A stretch of 48,998 bases of DNA, from positions 117,750 through 166,747 of the forward strand of contig JAGNZZ010000002.1 in NCBI GenBank assembly GCA_017984135.1, read 5' to 3'. The position numbers were made by a program, and so were the translations under genes. Below are positions 1-7,805 of the stretch, in pieces (position 1 is the first letter of the stretch; every line of letters starts with the position of its first letter). Origin of the DNA: Chitinophagales bacterium (lineage in GTDB: Bacteria > Bacteroidota > Bacteroidia > Chitinophagales > JADIYW01). The notes beneath the pieces are model-generated. The model was not told where the DNA came from and made no database searches. It saw only the letters and a program-made list of their open reading frames with translations.

Positions 1-1
1 A

Positions 2-241
2 CAAGCACGCATGTTTGAAAATAAAATGATTGTGGTGTACAAACATTTACCATGGTTATATGTGATGACACATTTTATAATGTGGAGTGCTTTTTTTCTT
101 TATAAATCGAAAGGTTCCATCTTGGTTTATTTTAAAACAATTTTGAGCATGCTGCGACGAATGAAAATTGCCCGAAGAAATGTTATTGGTGCTTCCGGAA
201 TGCAGTATTTAAAAGATGTTCAAGCGCGTTTGTGGTATTAA
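2..241 (+). CDS. C-terminal fragment of a probable family 2 glycosyltransferase
   Basis: The reading frame is open to the left edge of the window, so this is the 3' end of a longer gene; the ATG at 11 is probably internal. About 80 residues are visible. They include a hydrophobic stretch (LPWLYVMTHFIMWSAFFLY) followed by a basic region rich in K and R. This tail pattern resembles the C-terminus of membrane-associated GT2 glycosyltransferases of Bacteroidota, but no catalytic motif lies in the window, so the family is an inference. The stop codon overlaps the stop of the convergent acyltransferase-like gene by a few bases. Confidence 0.45.
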   Translation, partial: QARMFENKMIVVYKHLPWLYVMTHFIMWSAFFLYKSKGSILVYFKTILSMLRRMKIARRNVIGASGMQYLKDVQARLWY

Positions 242-1146
242 AGCATTGATTTTTTCCATATCGAAATTGCTGCTTTTTGTGCACCAAATCCTTCGAAAAA
301 ATGAGCAATACTTTGTTGTGCGCTTCCACAAAAATTAAAAACTTTTCCGGCTTGTGTGTGTTGTTCTATTAACTGATGCAATAAAAAAGTCATTGCACCT
401 GAATTTCTAAAGTTAGAGTCGTAGCCACTTAGCAAATAATAGACAGTTTGGTTGTCATAAACAATAACGGCAGATGAAAGAATATTTTTATTGGCATCGA
501 TACAATTTATGACTGCTCCACATTTTCGGATTTTGACTAATTTGTGTAGTTGCACAAATTCATTTTCATTAAAATTTAATCTCATTTTTTTTCTGGTAAA
601 TGTAGATGCAATCACCATGAAAGATTCAGCAATCGTATTGCTTTCAACGAGCTGATATTGTTGTTGTACGGCTTTTGTAATATTTCTTGTATGGTTTTTA
701 CTTATTTTTTTTATATCGTAATCGCTAATCAAATAAGTAGCATATTGCGATTTTTTAAAATTTAATTTTGACAAATCAATATTTGAATATTGTGGTAAAA
801 ATTTAAAATACGATTTTAATACTTTTGGTAAGTTCTCAAAAATAATTTCACTTATTTTTTGTTGGATATTTTTATCTGGTACATCAAAAAATAGAATTGA
901 TTGATAGAAGTTAAAATAGGGCAAATAAATTCTTTTAGTAATTAAATTTCCTTTTATGCAAAACGGCAGTGCTGCGCATACGTTAATAGTTTGAGTTGTA
1001 GAAATATTTTTAATGATGGACAAGTTTTCATCTATCAGAATTACATTCCATTTTTCAGCAAACACATCTAGCCAAAATGGCTGAGCAAATATGGGAATAT
1101 CCTTTCGGGCAGTACAAATTTGTTGGTAGTGCTGTTTTAGACTCAT
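238..1146 (-). CDS. FemAB/GNAT-fold acyltransferase-like protein
   Basis: A 302-residue protein with the look of the FemAB/BioF2-like acetyltransferase group. It has an N-terminal region with the pattern PFWLDVFAEKWNV, a central basic segment (SKNHTRNITKA), and a C-terminal GNAT-like part from about residue 224 (VYDNQTVYYLLSGYDSNFR, then NSGAMTFLLHQLIEQ). Known members transfer amino acids or acyl groups to cell-wall or polysaccharide precursors; the substrate here cannot be read from sequence. It lies 17 bases downstream of the prolyl oligopeptidase on the same strand and is probably co-transcribed with it. It has no signal peptide, so it is probably cytoplasmic. Confidence 0.6.
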   Translation of the reverse strand: MSLKQHYQQICTARKDIPIFAQPFWLDVFAEKWNVILIDENLSIIKNISTTQTINVCAALPFCIKGNLITKRIYLPYFNFYQSILFFDVPDKNIQQKISEIIFENLPKVLKSYFKFLPQYSNIDLSKLNFKKSQYATYLISDYDIKKISKNHTRNITKAVQQQYQLVESNTIAESFMVIASTFTRKKMRLNFNENEFVQLHKLVKIRKCGAVINCIDANKNILSSAVIVYDNQTVYYLLSGYDSNFRNSGAMTFLLHQLIEQHTQAGKVFNFCGSAQQSIAHFFEGFGAQKAAISIWKKSML

Positions 1147-1163
1147 AATTACTTTCGTAATTT

Positions 1164-3302
1164 TTATTTTGGTAATTTTTTAATTCCGGTATTCCAAAAA
1201 AAGAAACTCCACATATCACTAATTTCATCAATAATTTTTGAAGTCGGTTTTCCTGAGCCATGTCCGGCATTTTTTTCTATTCTAATTAAAAGAGGATTCG
1301 TTTTATTACCTAATTCTTGTAAACGAGCGGCAAACTTAAAACTGTGTGCCGGCACAACTCTGTCGTCGTGATCACCGGTAGTAATGAGTGTTGCCGGATA
1401 TTTTACGTCTTTCTTTATATTGTGGTAAGGCGAATAGTTATACAAATATTCAAACATTTCTTTGCTTTGTTCACTACTGCCAAACTCAACGACCCAACCC
1501 CAACCAACGGTAAATTTTTGATACTTTAACATGTCTAAAACGCCAACTGCAGGAAAAGCGACCTTAAATAATTCCGGTTTTTGTGTCATACAAGCACCAA
1601 CTAATAAACCACCATTGGAGCCACCTGCAATTGCTAATTTATTTTTTGAAGTGTATTTATGCTTAATTAAATATTGTGCGGCAGCAATAAAATCATCAAA
1701 TACATTTTGTTTGTTCATTAACATGCCGGCTTTATGCCAATCTTCACCATATTCTGCGCCACCTCTAATATTTGGCATGGCAAATATGCCACCATTTTCT
1801 AATAATAAAATGCGCGAAGGTGAAAATCCAGGCGTCATGTTGATGCTGAAACCTCCATAACTGTATAAATAAGTTGGATTGTTTCCATCTAACTTAGTCC
1901 CATTTTTATAAACAATAAACATGGATATTTTAGTGCCATCTTTACTTTTGTACCACACTTGTTCCGTTTTGTAATCCTCCGGATTAAATTTTAATTCAGG
2001 TTTAAAAAATAAATTAGAATAGCCAGTTTTTATATCATAAGTAAATATGGAAAATGGATAATTAAATGAGGTGAAGGAATAGAAAATAAATGGATCTGTT
2101 TTTTTTGTTGCACGTATTTCAATTGTTCCTAATCCTGGCAATGCAATTTCTTTTTTATTTTTTCCTTCTTTGTCGAATACAAATAATTTATTAGTGGCAT
2201 TTTGTAGATATTGAGCTATGATTTTATCACCAATAACTAAAACACTTTCTAACAAAGCATGTTTGTCTTCAGTAATTATTTTTTTCCATTTATTTTTTGC
2301 GGCATCGGTTGGATCAATTAATACTAATTGTTTTTGAGAAGCATCATCATCCGTATAAACTAAAAATTTATCATGCTCTACATCCACAATAGCATATTCA
2401 TTTTGATATCCGGTAAAAAGTGGTTTGAAATTTCCATTTATATCTTCTTCTTTCTTATAATATACTTCATTGCCATAGGTTCCTTTTGATTTATATAAAA
2501 ATAAATACACATTGTCTTCAGAAGATCCGATATAATTATAGGTTAATGCATCAGCAGAGTCTTTGTAAATTAATTTATCATGGACTTGATCATCCCCTAA
2601 TTTATGATAATAAACACTGTGATATTCGTTTATAACCGATAATTCAGATCCATTTTCAGGCTTAGGATATCGTGAATAATAAAATCCATTTTTATCCCAA
2701 TTGGCGTTGCTGTTTTTAACCCATTGTAATTCATCATTTAATTTTGATTTTGTAGCTAATTCATATACATTGATTTTATTCCAATCGCTACCGGATTTAC
2801 TTACAGAAAGTACGATATATTTATTGTCGTTGGAAACACTTAAAATATTAATAGATGTTAACCCACTAGAATCGAGTTTATTAGGATCAATAAATTCTGT
2901 GGCTATTCCATTTTTTCCTTTTTGGATAAATAATTTAGGTTGGTTTTGCAAACCTTCTTTTTTGAAAAATAAAATGTATTCTCCGGCATTTGTATAATCA
3001 TACGCTTTAGTATAATTAAAAATTTCTTTATATCTTTCTTTAATCTTATTTCTATAAGGAATAGTGGCTAAATAATCAAATGTAATTTTATTTTCTGCAT
3101 CTACCCATGCTTCCGTCTTTGCAGAAGTATCATTTTCTAACCATTGATAGGGATCTTCAACGCTTGTACCAAAGTAAGTGTCTTTATGGTCTATTTTTTC
3201 GGTAAACGGATATTTAATATTCAAACTTTGATTTTTTGATTTTTTTGAAAATGAAATCAGACTTATGAAAATTAATATACATAGAATGCTTGTACGTTTC
3301 AT
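1164..3302 (-). CDS. Prolyl oligopeptidase (S9A family), exported
   Basis: A 712-residue serine peptidase of the prolyl oligopeptidase family, which cleaves short peptides after proline. The N-terminal domain begins with the family signature YFGTSVEDPYQWLEND and continues as a seven-bladed beta-propeller. The catalytic domain carries GGSNGG (nucleophile Ser near residue 562), GDHDDRV (Asp) and AGHG (His near residue 681). I chose the ATG at 3302 rather than the one six codons upstream because it starts directly with a lysine/arginine and a hydrophobic signal peptide (MKRTSILCILIFISLISF), so the enzyme is probably periplasmic. Full length for the family. It is the first gene of a two-gene unit with the FemAB-like gene. 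Confidence 0.93.
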   Translation of the reverse strand: MKRTSILCILIFISLISFSKKSKNQSLNIKYPFTEKIDHKDTYFGTSVEDPYQWLENDTSAKTEAWVDAENKITFDYLATIPYRNKIKERYKEIFNYTKAYDYTNAGEYILFFKKEGLQNQPKLFIQKGKNGIATEFIDPNKLDSSGLTSINILSVSNDNKYIVLSVSKSGSDWNKINVYELATKSKLNDELQWVKNSNANWDKNGFYYSRYPKPENGSELSVINEYHSVYYHKLGDDQVHDKLIYKDSADALTYNYIGSSEDNVYLFLYKSKGTYGNEVYYKKEEDINGNFKPLFTGYQNEYAIVDVEHDKFLVYTDDDASQKQLVLIDPTDAAKNKWKKIITEDKHALLESVLVIGDKIIAQYLQNATNKLFVFDKEGKNKKEIALPGLGTIEIRATKKTDPFIFYSFTSFNYPFSIFTYDIKTGYSNLFFKPELKFNPEDYKTEQVWYKSKDGTKISMFIVYKNGTKLDGNNPTYLYSYGGFSINMTPGFSPSRILLLENGGIFAMPNIRGGAEYGEDWHKAGMLMNKQNVFDDFIAAAQYLIKHKYTSKNKLAIAGGSNGGLLVGACMTQKPELFKVAFPAVGVLDMLKYQKFTVGWGWVVEFGSSEQSKEMFEYLYNYSPYHNIKKDVKYPATLITTGDHDDRVVPAHSFKFAARLQELGNKTNPLLIRIEKNAGHGSGKPTSKIIDEISDMWSFFFWNTGIKKLPK

Positions 3303-3317
3303 GTTATTTATTTTATA

Positions 3318-3333
3318 CAAAAATACAAAATTA
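3318..3333 (-). promoter_or_regulatory. Candidate -7 elements for the prolyl oligopeptidase gene
   Basis: Read on the minus strand, two adjacent matches to the Bacteroidota -7 consensus TAnnTTTG are present: TAATTTTG (3333-3326) and TATTTTTG (3325-3318). Either would give a start site 5-20 bases before the ATG at 3302. I do not see a clear -33 TTTG at the usual 17-23 base distance. Confidence 0.4.
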
Positions 3334-3453
3334 TTTTCGACATGAATTTAATCGCATTTTATTTGATGTATTTCAATTTTATTTTTTTATAACTTTTTTA
3401 AAATTGATTTTTGAATTTAATTTTTATAAATTGTACATAGATTCAATTTAATT

Positions 3454-5418
3454 ATGCAACATAAAATTTCTTCTTTAGAACAATATCATTCAGTATATAA
3501 GTATAGTGTTGAACAACCTGAATTATTTTGGGATGAAATAGCGTCTTCTTTTCATTGGAAACAAAAATGGACACAAACATTAAAATGGAATTTTAAAGAA
3601 CCCAATGTAAAATGGTTTATAAATGGTAAATTAAATATCACTGAAAATTGCTTAGATAGGCATTTAGAACAAAATGCAAATAAACCAGCTATTATTTGGG
3701 AAAGCAATAACGAAGAGGAACCAAGCAGAATATTAACCTATAAAGAATTATATGTTGAAGTATGTCGGTTTGCGAATGTATTACAAAATAATGGAATAGA
3801 AAAAGGAGATAGAGTGTGTATTTATATGCCAATGGTTCCTGAATTAACGATTGCACTTTTAGCTTGCGCACGAATAGGTGCCATTCATTCCGTTGTTTTT
3901 GCTGGCTTCTCCGCAAAATCAATATCAGATAGAATAAATGATGCCACTTGTAAGTTATTAGTTACTGCTGATGGTTTATATAGAGGAAATAAAACAGTTG
4001 CCTTAAAAGAAATTTGCGATGAAGCTTTAGTAACCACTTCATCTATAAAAAAAGTAATCGTGTATAAACGAACAGGCGAAACAATAAATATGCAATCAGG
4101 TAGAGATGTTTGGTGGCATAGTGAAATGCAAAAAGCAGCTACTCATTTTGATGCTGTAGAAATGGATAGTGAAGATGAATTGTTTATATTATATACATCT
4201 GGAAGTACTGGAAAACCGAAAGGCGTGGTGCATTCATGCGGCGGATATATGGTTTATACATACTATACATTTATTAATGTATTTCAATATGAGGAAGACG
4301 ATGTTTTTTGGTGCACTGCTGATATTGGTTGGATAACAGGACATTCTTATATTGCGTATGGTCCATTGCTAGCTGGAGCTACTACCGTGATGTTTGAAGG
4401 CATACCCACGTTTCCAGATGCTGGCAGATTTTGGAAAGTAATTGATAAATTACAAGTGACTAAATTTTATACTGCACCAACAGCCATTCGCTCTTTAATG
4501 GCTGCAGGTTTAGAATACGTTACGCCATATCAATTATCATCTTTAAAGGTAATTGGATCAGTAGGTGAGCCTATCAATGAAGAAGCATGGTATTGGTATC
4601 ACGAACATATAGGCAAACAAAAATGTCCTGTGGTGGATACTTGGTGGCAAACAGAAACCGGTGGAATTATGATTGCACCCATTGCACATGTAACACCTAC
4701 CAAACCTACCTTCGCAACCTTGCCGTTGCCTGGCGTTCAACCTGTTTTAGTGGATAGTGGTGGCTATGAAGTAACCGGAAATAACGTGGAAGGTTTCTTG
4801 TGTATAAAATTTCCTTGGCCAAGTATTATTCGTACGACGTATGGTGATCATGAGAGATGCCGATTGACTTATTTTTCTACGTATGAAAATTTATATTTTA
4901 CCGGTGATGGCTGTAGAAGAGATGAAGATGGCTATTATAGAATAATTGGTCGTGTGGATGATGTGATGAATATCAGCGGACATCGTTTAGGAACAGCCGA
5001 AGTAGAGAATGCCATTAATGAACATCCAAATGTGGTGGAAAGTGCCGTGGTTGCCTATCCTCATGATATTAAAGGGCAAGGTATTTATGCTTTTGTAATT
5101 GTAGATAAACAAAGTATCGAAAATGGAATTATTGATACCGATCCAATAATAGAAGATGAAGAAGCAGATAGTCTAAGAATATTAAATATAACAGCTTTCA
5201 AAAATGAAATAAAGGATATTGTAAGTAAAATTATTTCACCGATTGCCAAACCGGATAAAATACAAATCGTATCTGGATTGCCTAAAACTCGAAGTGGAAA
5301 AATTATGCGTAGAATATTGCGTAAAATTGCAGAAAATGATGTCAGTAATTTAGGTGATACTACTACATTGTTGGACCCTTCAGTGGTACAAGAAATCATT
5401 AAAAACTCAATTAAGTAA
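3454..5418 (+). CDS. acs: Acetyl-CoA synthetase (AMP-forming)
   Basis: A 654-residue enzyme that activates acetate to acetyl-CoA through acetyl-AMP. It has the ACAS N-terminal segment (EQYHSVYKYSVEQPELFWDE), the ANL-superfamily P-loop-like motif YTSGSTGKPKG at about residue 247, the acetate-pocket region with DTWWQTETGG, the hinge motif YYRIIGRVDDVMNISGHR, and the C-terminal PKTRSGKIMRR with the acetylatable catalytic Lys near residue 616. Length and motifs match Acs. Monocistronic and divergent from the prolyl oligopeptidase, with about 150 bases between the two starts. I see no clean TAnnTTTG in front of it. Propionyl-CoA synthetase is an alternative, but the length and motifs favour acetate. 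Confidence 0.96.
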   Translation: MQHKISSLEQYHSVYKYSVEQPELFWDEIASSFHWKQKWTQTLKWNFKEPNVKWFINGKLNITENCLDRHLEQNANKPAIIWESNNEEEPSRILTYKELYVEVCRFANVLQNNGIEKGDRVCIYMPMVPELTIALLACARIGAIHSVVFAGFSAKSISDRINDATCKLLVTADGLYRGNKTVALKEICDEALVTTSSIKKVIVYKRTGETINMQSGRDVWWHSEMQKAATHFDAVEMDSEDELFILYTSGSTGKPKGVVHSCGGYMVYTYYTFINVFQYEEDDVFWCTADIGWITGHSYIAYGPLLAGATTVMFEGIPTFPDAGRFWKVIDKLQVTKFYTAPTAIRSLMAAGLEYVTPYQLSSLKVIGSVGEPINEEAWYWYHEHIGKQKCPVVDTWWQTETGGIMIAPIAHVTPTKPTFATLPLPGVQPVLVDSGGYEVTGNNVEGFLCIKFPWPSIIRTTYGDHERCRLTYFSTYENLYFTGDGCRRDEDGYYRIIGRVDDVMNISGHRLGTAEVENAINEHPNVVESAVVAYPHDIKGQGIYAFVIVDKQSIENGIIDTDPIIEDEEADSLRILNITAFKNEIKDIVSKIISPIAKPDKIQIVSGLPKTRSGKIMRRILRKIAENDVSNLGDTTTLLDPSVVQEIIKNSIK

Positions 5419-5442
5419 TTAAAGTTTTTTTAAATTAATATT

Positions 5443-5463
5443 GAAGATTAGAATCTTTTTTTT
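5443..5463 (+). terminator. Weak intrinsic terminator after acs
   Basis: A short AT-rich hairpin (AAGAT, loop TAGA, ATCTT) is followed directly by a run of nine T, 25 bases after the acs stop. The stem is only 5 bp, so this is a low-confidence terminator. Position and T run are the support. Confidence 0.4.
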
Positions 5464-5503
5464 CGATTATTGATAACGTATTCAATCTATTGACAGCATT
5501 TTT

Positions 5504-5710
5504 TTAAATAATTTTCACTTTATTTTTTTGAAATTCAACAACAGTTTCTCTATATATTTTATTTCGTTTTCTAAGTTCTTTTTTTCCATTTACTTTAATA
5601 TTACCATCCTCAATTAATTGATTGGCGTGTGCGCCACTTTCACACCAATTCATTACTTTTAATAGCTGATTGAGTTGAATATACTCATCTTGAATTTCAA
5701 ATGTTTCCAT
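5504..5710 (-). CDS. Small RNA-binding S4-domain protein (YbcJ/YaaA type)
   Basis: A 68-residue protein that is essentially one S4 RNA-binding domain. The core runs FEIQDEYIQLNQLLKVMNWC, then SGAHANQLIEDGNIKVNGK, followed by a basic KELRKRNK strand. The family includes E. coli YbcJ and YaaA of Firmicutes, which bind structured RNA. The substrate is not defined by the sequence. The gene is divergent from the cyclophilin gene, and its start is about 30 bases from that gene's start. Confidence 0.85.
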   Translation of the reverse strand: METFEIQDEYIQLNQLLKVMNWCESGAHANQLIEDGNIKVNGKKELRKRNKIYRETVVEFQKNKVKII

Positions 5711-5742
5711 TTTTTTTGTTGATTTTTTTTAAATTTATAATT

Positions 5743-6417
5743 ATGAAAGCTATCCTTTATAGACTGAAATACTTACAATTTGTTGTATTTTCCGTTTGTT
5801 TCGTTTCTTATGTAAAAGCAAAGCCTCAAAAGGTAAAAATACAAACGAATTATGGAAATATGAAAATAGTTCTGTTTGATGAAACACCTAAACATCGAGA
5901 TAATTTCATAAAATTAGTAAATGCACATTTTTACGATAGTTTATTGTTTCATCGGGTGATTCATGGTTTTGTGATTCAAGGTGGTGATCCCAATTCTAAA
6001 TATGCATCAGACACAGCATTTTTAGGAGAAGGTGATTTAGGTTATACCATTCCTGCTGAATTTAATTCGAAATTATTTCATCAAAAAGGCGTGTTGGCAC
6101 AAGCACGCGATGACAATCCAGAAAAGGCGTCTTCTGCTTGTCAGTTTTATATTGTTCAAGGTAAATTTCCAGACGATTCTACCTTTGTAAAATCAAAAAT
6201 AAGAACAGGATTGGAGGTGCCTGAAGACCATAAAAATGTTTACAAAAAAATGGGTGGAATTCCTCATTTAGATATGCGTTACACCATTTATGGAAAAGTA
6301 ATTAAAGGCTTAAAAATAGTAGATAAAATTGCTTCAGTTAAAACCGATAAAAACGATCGACCAATTGAGGCAGTGCGAATTAAAACCATTAAATTATTAG
6401 GTAAACATAAAAAGTAA
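5743..6417 (+). CDS. Peptidyl-prolyl cis-trans isomerase, cyclophilin type
   Basis: A 224-residue cyclophilin. Catalytic-core motifs include DNFIKLVNAHFYDSLLFHRV, IHGFVIQGGDP, and a later ASACQFYIVQG. It has a 25-residue hydrophobic N-terminus ending in VKA that looks like a signal peptide, so it probably assists protein folding in the periplasm. I start it at the ATG at 5743; the upstream in-frame ATG at 5701 would add an F-rich stretch and overlap the divergent S4 gene. An insert between the active-site segments (GLEVPEDHKNVYKKMGGIPH) is a common feature of Bacteroidota cyclophilins. Its last codons overlap a hairpin that probably ends the opposing DUF4476 transcript. Confidence 0.92.
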   Translation: MKAILYRLKYLQFVVFSVCFVSYVKAKPQKVKIQTNYGNMKIVLFDETPKHRDNFIKLVNAHFYDSLLFHRVIHGFVIQGGDPNSKYASDTAFLGEGDLGYTIPAEFNSKLFHQKGVLAQARDDNPEKASSACQFYIVQGKFPDDSTFVKSKIRTGLEVPEDHKNVYKKMGGIPHLDMRYTIYGKVIKGLKIVDKIASVKTDKNDRPIEAVRIKTIKLLGKHKK

Positions 6418-6442
6418 GTCACTCGCGTGGAATGACTTACTT
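6408..6442 (-). terminator. Intrinsic terminator of the DUF4476 gene
   Basis: A perfect 10-bp stem (AAGTAAGTCA at 6412-6421 with TGACTTACTT at 6433-6442) has an 11-base loop. On the minus strand it is followed by TTTTTATG, giving the U run needed for termination of the DUF4476 transcript, whose stop codon is 21 bases upstream. On the plus strand the hairpin is followed by A-rich sequence and has no U run. The stem includes the stop codon of the cyclophilin gene. Confidence 0.75.
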
Positions 6443-6462
6443 AAAAATACACGTTGAATTAT

Positions 6463-7305
6463 TTATTTGCTATTAATGTATTTGTCTAATTGATCGCTGT
6501 AATTACTGAATTTAAAATCATTGTATAACGTGTAGTAATTATTTTTGTCAGTGGTTTTGTCGTAGCAATATTTTGCTAATTCTAATTTTTGTTGTTCAAA
6601 AGTAATTAAATCCAATAATTGATGTACTTGGCTGGTTTTTAGCATGCTGTTTTTTAAAGCCGTTTTTGCTACAGATATCATTTTTTCATCAAACGTTGCA
6701 TTTTTCATAGATTGCATGAGTGTTTGAATTTCACTATCACTCATGAGATTACCATAACCGAAAATATTGCCATTATTTGGATATTCGTTATTCCAATTGT
6801 TGTTGTTGTTGTTGTTGTTCCATTCATTTTGGTTGTTCCAATTATTATTCCATCCGTTATTATTCCAACCATTTTGGTTGCAATATCCATTGCTATGGTT
6901 GCAATTTTGATGTGGATAATTTCCGTTATTGTTACAAATTGAATGGTTATTCGGATAATTTTGTAAATGATCTACATACCATAAACTTTGGATAAATGGA
7001 ATTTTATCAATGATGCGCAATCCCATAAAATTATCTAATTCGGCTACGGTTCTGTAGTTATTTGCAATATTTATTTTTTGGTTGAAGATGACACGACTAT
7101 ACCAACCCATTTCTTCTACTTTTAAATAATAAATGCCATTATCTAAATCAAAGAATCGAAAAATATTTTTATGGTTAGAGATTGTTTGGTTGTTTAATGA
7201 AACCTTGTATTTTCCGGCAGAACTGATTTTTAAGAAAAATTCTCCGGAAGCAAAAATACTTCCATATAGTAGTATAGAAATTGCAAGTGTAAAGATTCTT
7301 TTCAT
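6463..7305 (-). CDS. Secreted DUF4476 protein with Asn-rich linker
   Basis: A 280-residue exported protein of unknown function. A signal peptide (MKRIFTLAISILLYGSIFAS) is followed by a small beta-rich domain to about residue 115. Then comes a low-complexity linker of Asn, Trp and Gly (about 117-182), and then a helical C-terminal region of about 90 residues (MSDSEIQTLMQSMKNATFDE, then VHQLLDLITFEQQKLELAKYC) that matches the DUF4476 pattern. I use the ATG at 7305 because the 24 upstream codons would precede the signal peptide with an unlikely basic stretch. It is a single gene between convergent and co-directional neighbours and has its own terminator at 6408-6442. Confidence 0.8.
   Translation of the reverse strand: MKRIFTLAISILLYGSIFASGEFFLKISSAGKYKVSLNNQTISNHKNIFRFFDLDNGIYYLKVEEMGWYSRVIFNQKINIANNYRTVAELDNFMGLRIIDKIPFIQSLWYVDHLQNYPNNHSICNNNGNYPHQNCNHSNGYCNQNGWNNNGWNNNWNNQNEWNNNNNNNNWNNEYPNNGNIFGYGNLMSDSEIQTLMQSMKNATFDEKMISVAKTALKNSMLKTSQVHQLLDLITFEQQKLELAKYCYDKTTDKNNYYTLYNDFKFSNYSDQLDKYINSK
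6797..6819. repeat. Trinucleotide repeat (TTG)7 in the DUF4476 gene
   Basis: Seven TTG units plus TT on the plus strand read as AAC codons on the minus strand and give an eight-residue Asn run in the linker of the DUF4476 protein. Slippage would change the linker by whole codons and keep the frame. Confidence 0.9.
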
Positions 7306-7413
7306 AAACTTTTTTTTATTAAAAAGACAATTACAATTGCTGTGCCAAAAAAAAATAAATTTCATTTTTTTGGACAAAAGATGATTTGATTTTGTATGAA
7401 AAAGTAACTTATT

Positions 7414-7788
7414 TTATACAGAAGTAATCCACCAAGTATTACCAAATTCATCTTGTACACCGCAAGTTCTTCCATAATGTTGGTCACATAAATTCATAAT
7501 TGTTGTGCAACCTAAATCAAGTGCTTTTTGGTAAGATACATCGGCATTGTGAACATAAATAAAAATACCAGCAGGTTGAGCATTCCACATTTCATTTGAA
7601 TCAGCACACATAATTACTGCATTCCCAATTTTTAATTCGGCATGCATAATTTTAGTGTTATCTTCTTCTCGCAGATGTTGTTCTGTTATTTCTGCTTGAA
7701 ATAAAGTTTGCATCATTTGAATAAATTTCACACAATTATTTAAAATCAAATAAGGTGTGGCAGTTTGAAATTCTGTTGGAATTGCCAT
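7414..7788 (-). CDS. VOC-superfamily protein (glyoxalase/bleomycin-resistance fold)
   Basis: A 124-residue protein with the two beta-alpha-beta-beta-beta modules of the vicinal oxygen chelate fold. The start TATPYLILNNCVKFIQMMQT and the end CGVQDEFGNTWWITS are typical of the PhnB-like subgroup (DUF1428/3-demethylubiquinone-like), for which there is no settled reaction. It lies 17 bases downstream of dnaE on the same strand, so it may be read through from dnaE; no functional link is evident. Confidence 0.8.
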   Translation of the reverse strand: MAIPTEFQTATPYLILNNCVKFIQMMQTLFQAEITEQHLREEDNTKIMHAELKIGNAVIMCADSNEMWNAQPAGIFIYVHNADVSYQKALDLGCTTIMNLCDQHYGRTCGVQDEFGNTWWITSV

Positions 7789-7805
7789 GATATTATTTAT
7801 TTGAA

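Noticed and set aside
1055..1270. ORF across the end of the FemAB-like gene
   Set aside because: Shadow frame overlapping two well supported genes on the same strand; no start or family.
6712..6942. Plus-strand ORF across the Asn-rich linker
   Set aside because: It is the antisense reading of the repeat in the DUF4476 gene, giving V/I-rich low complexity; no start context or family.
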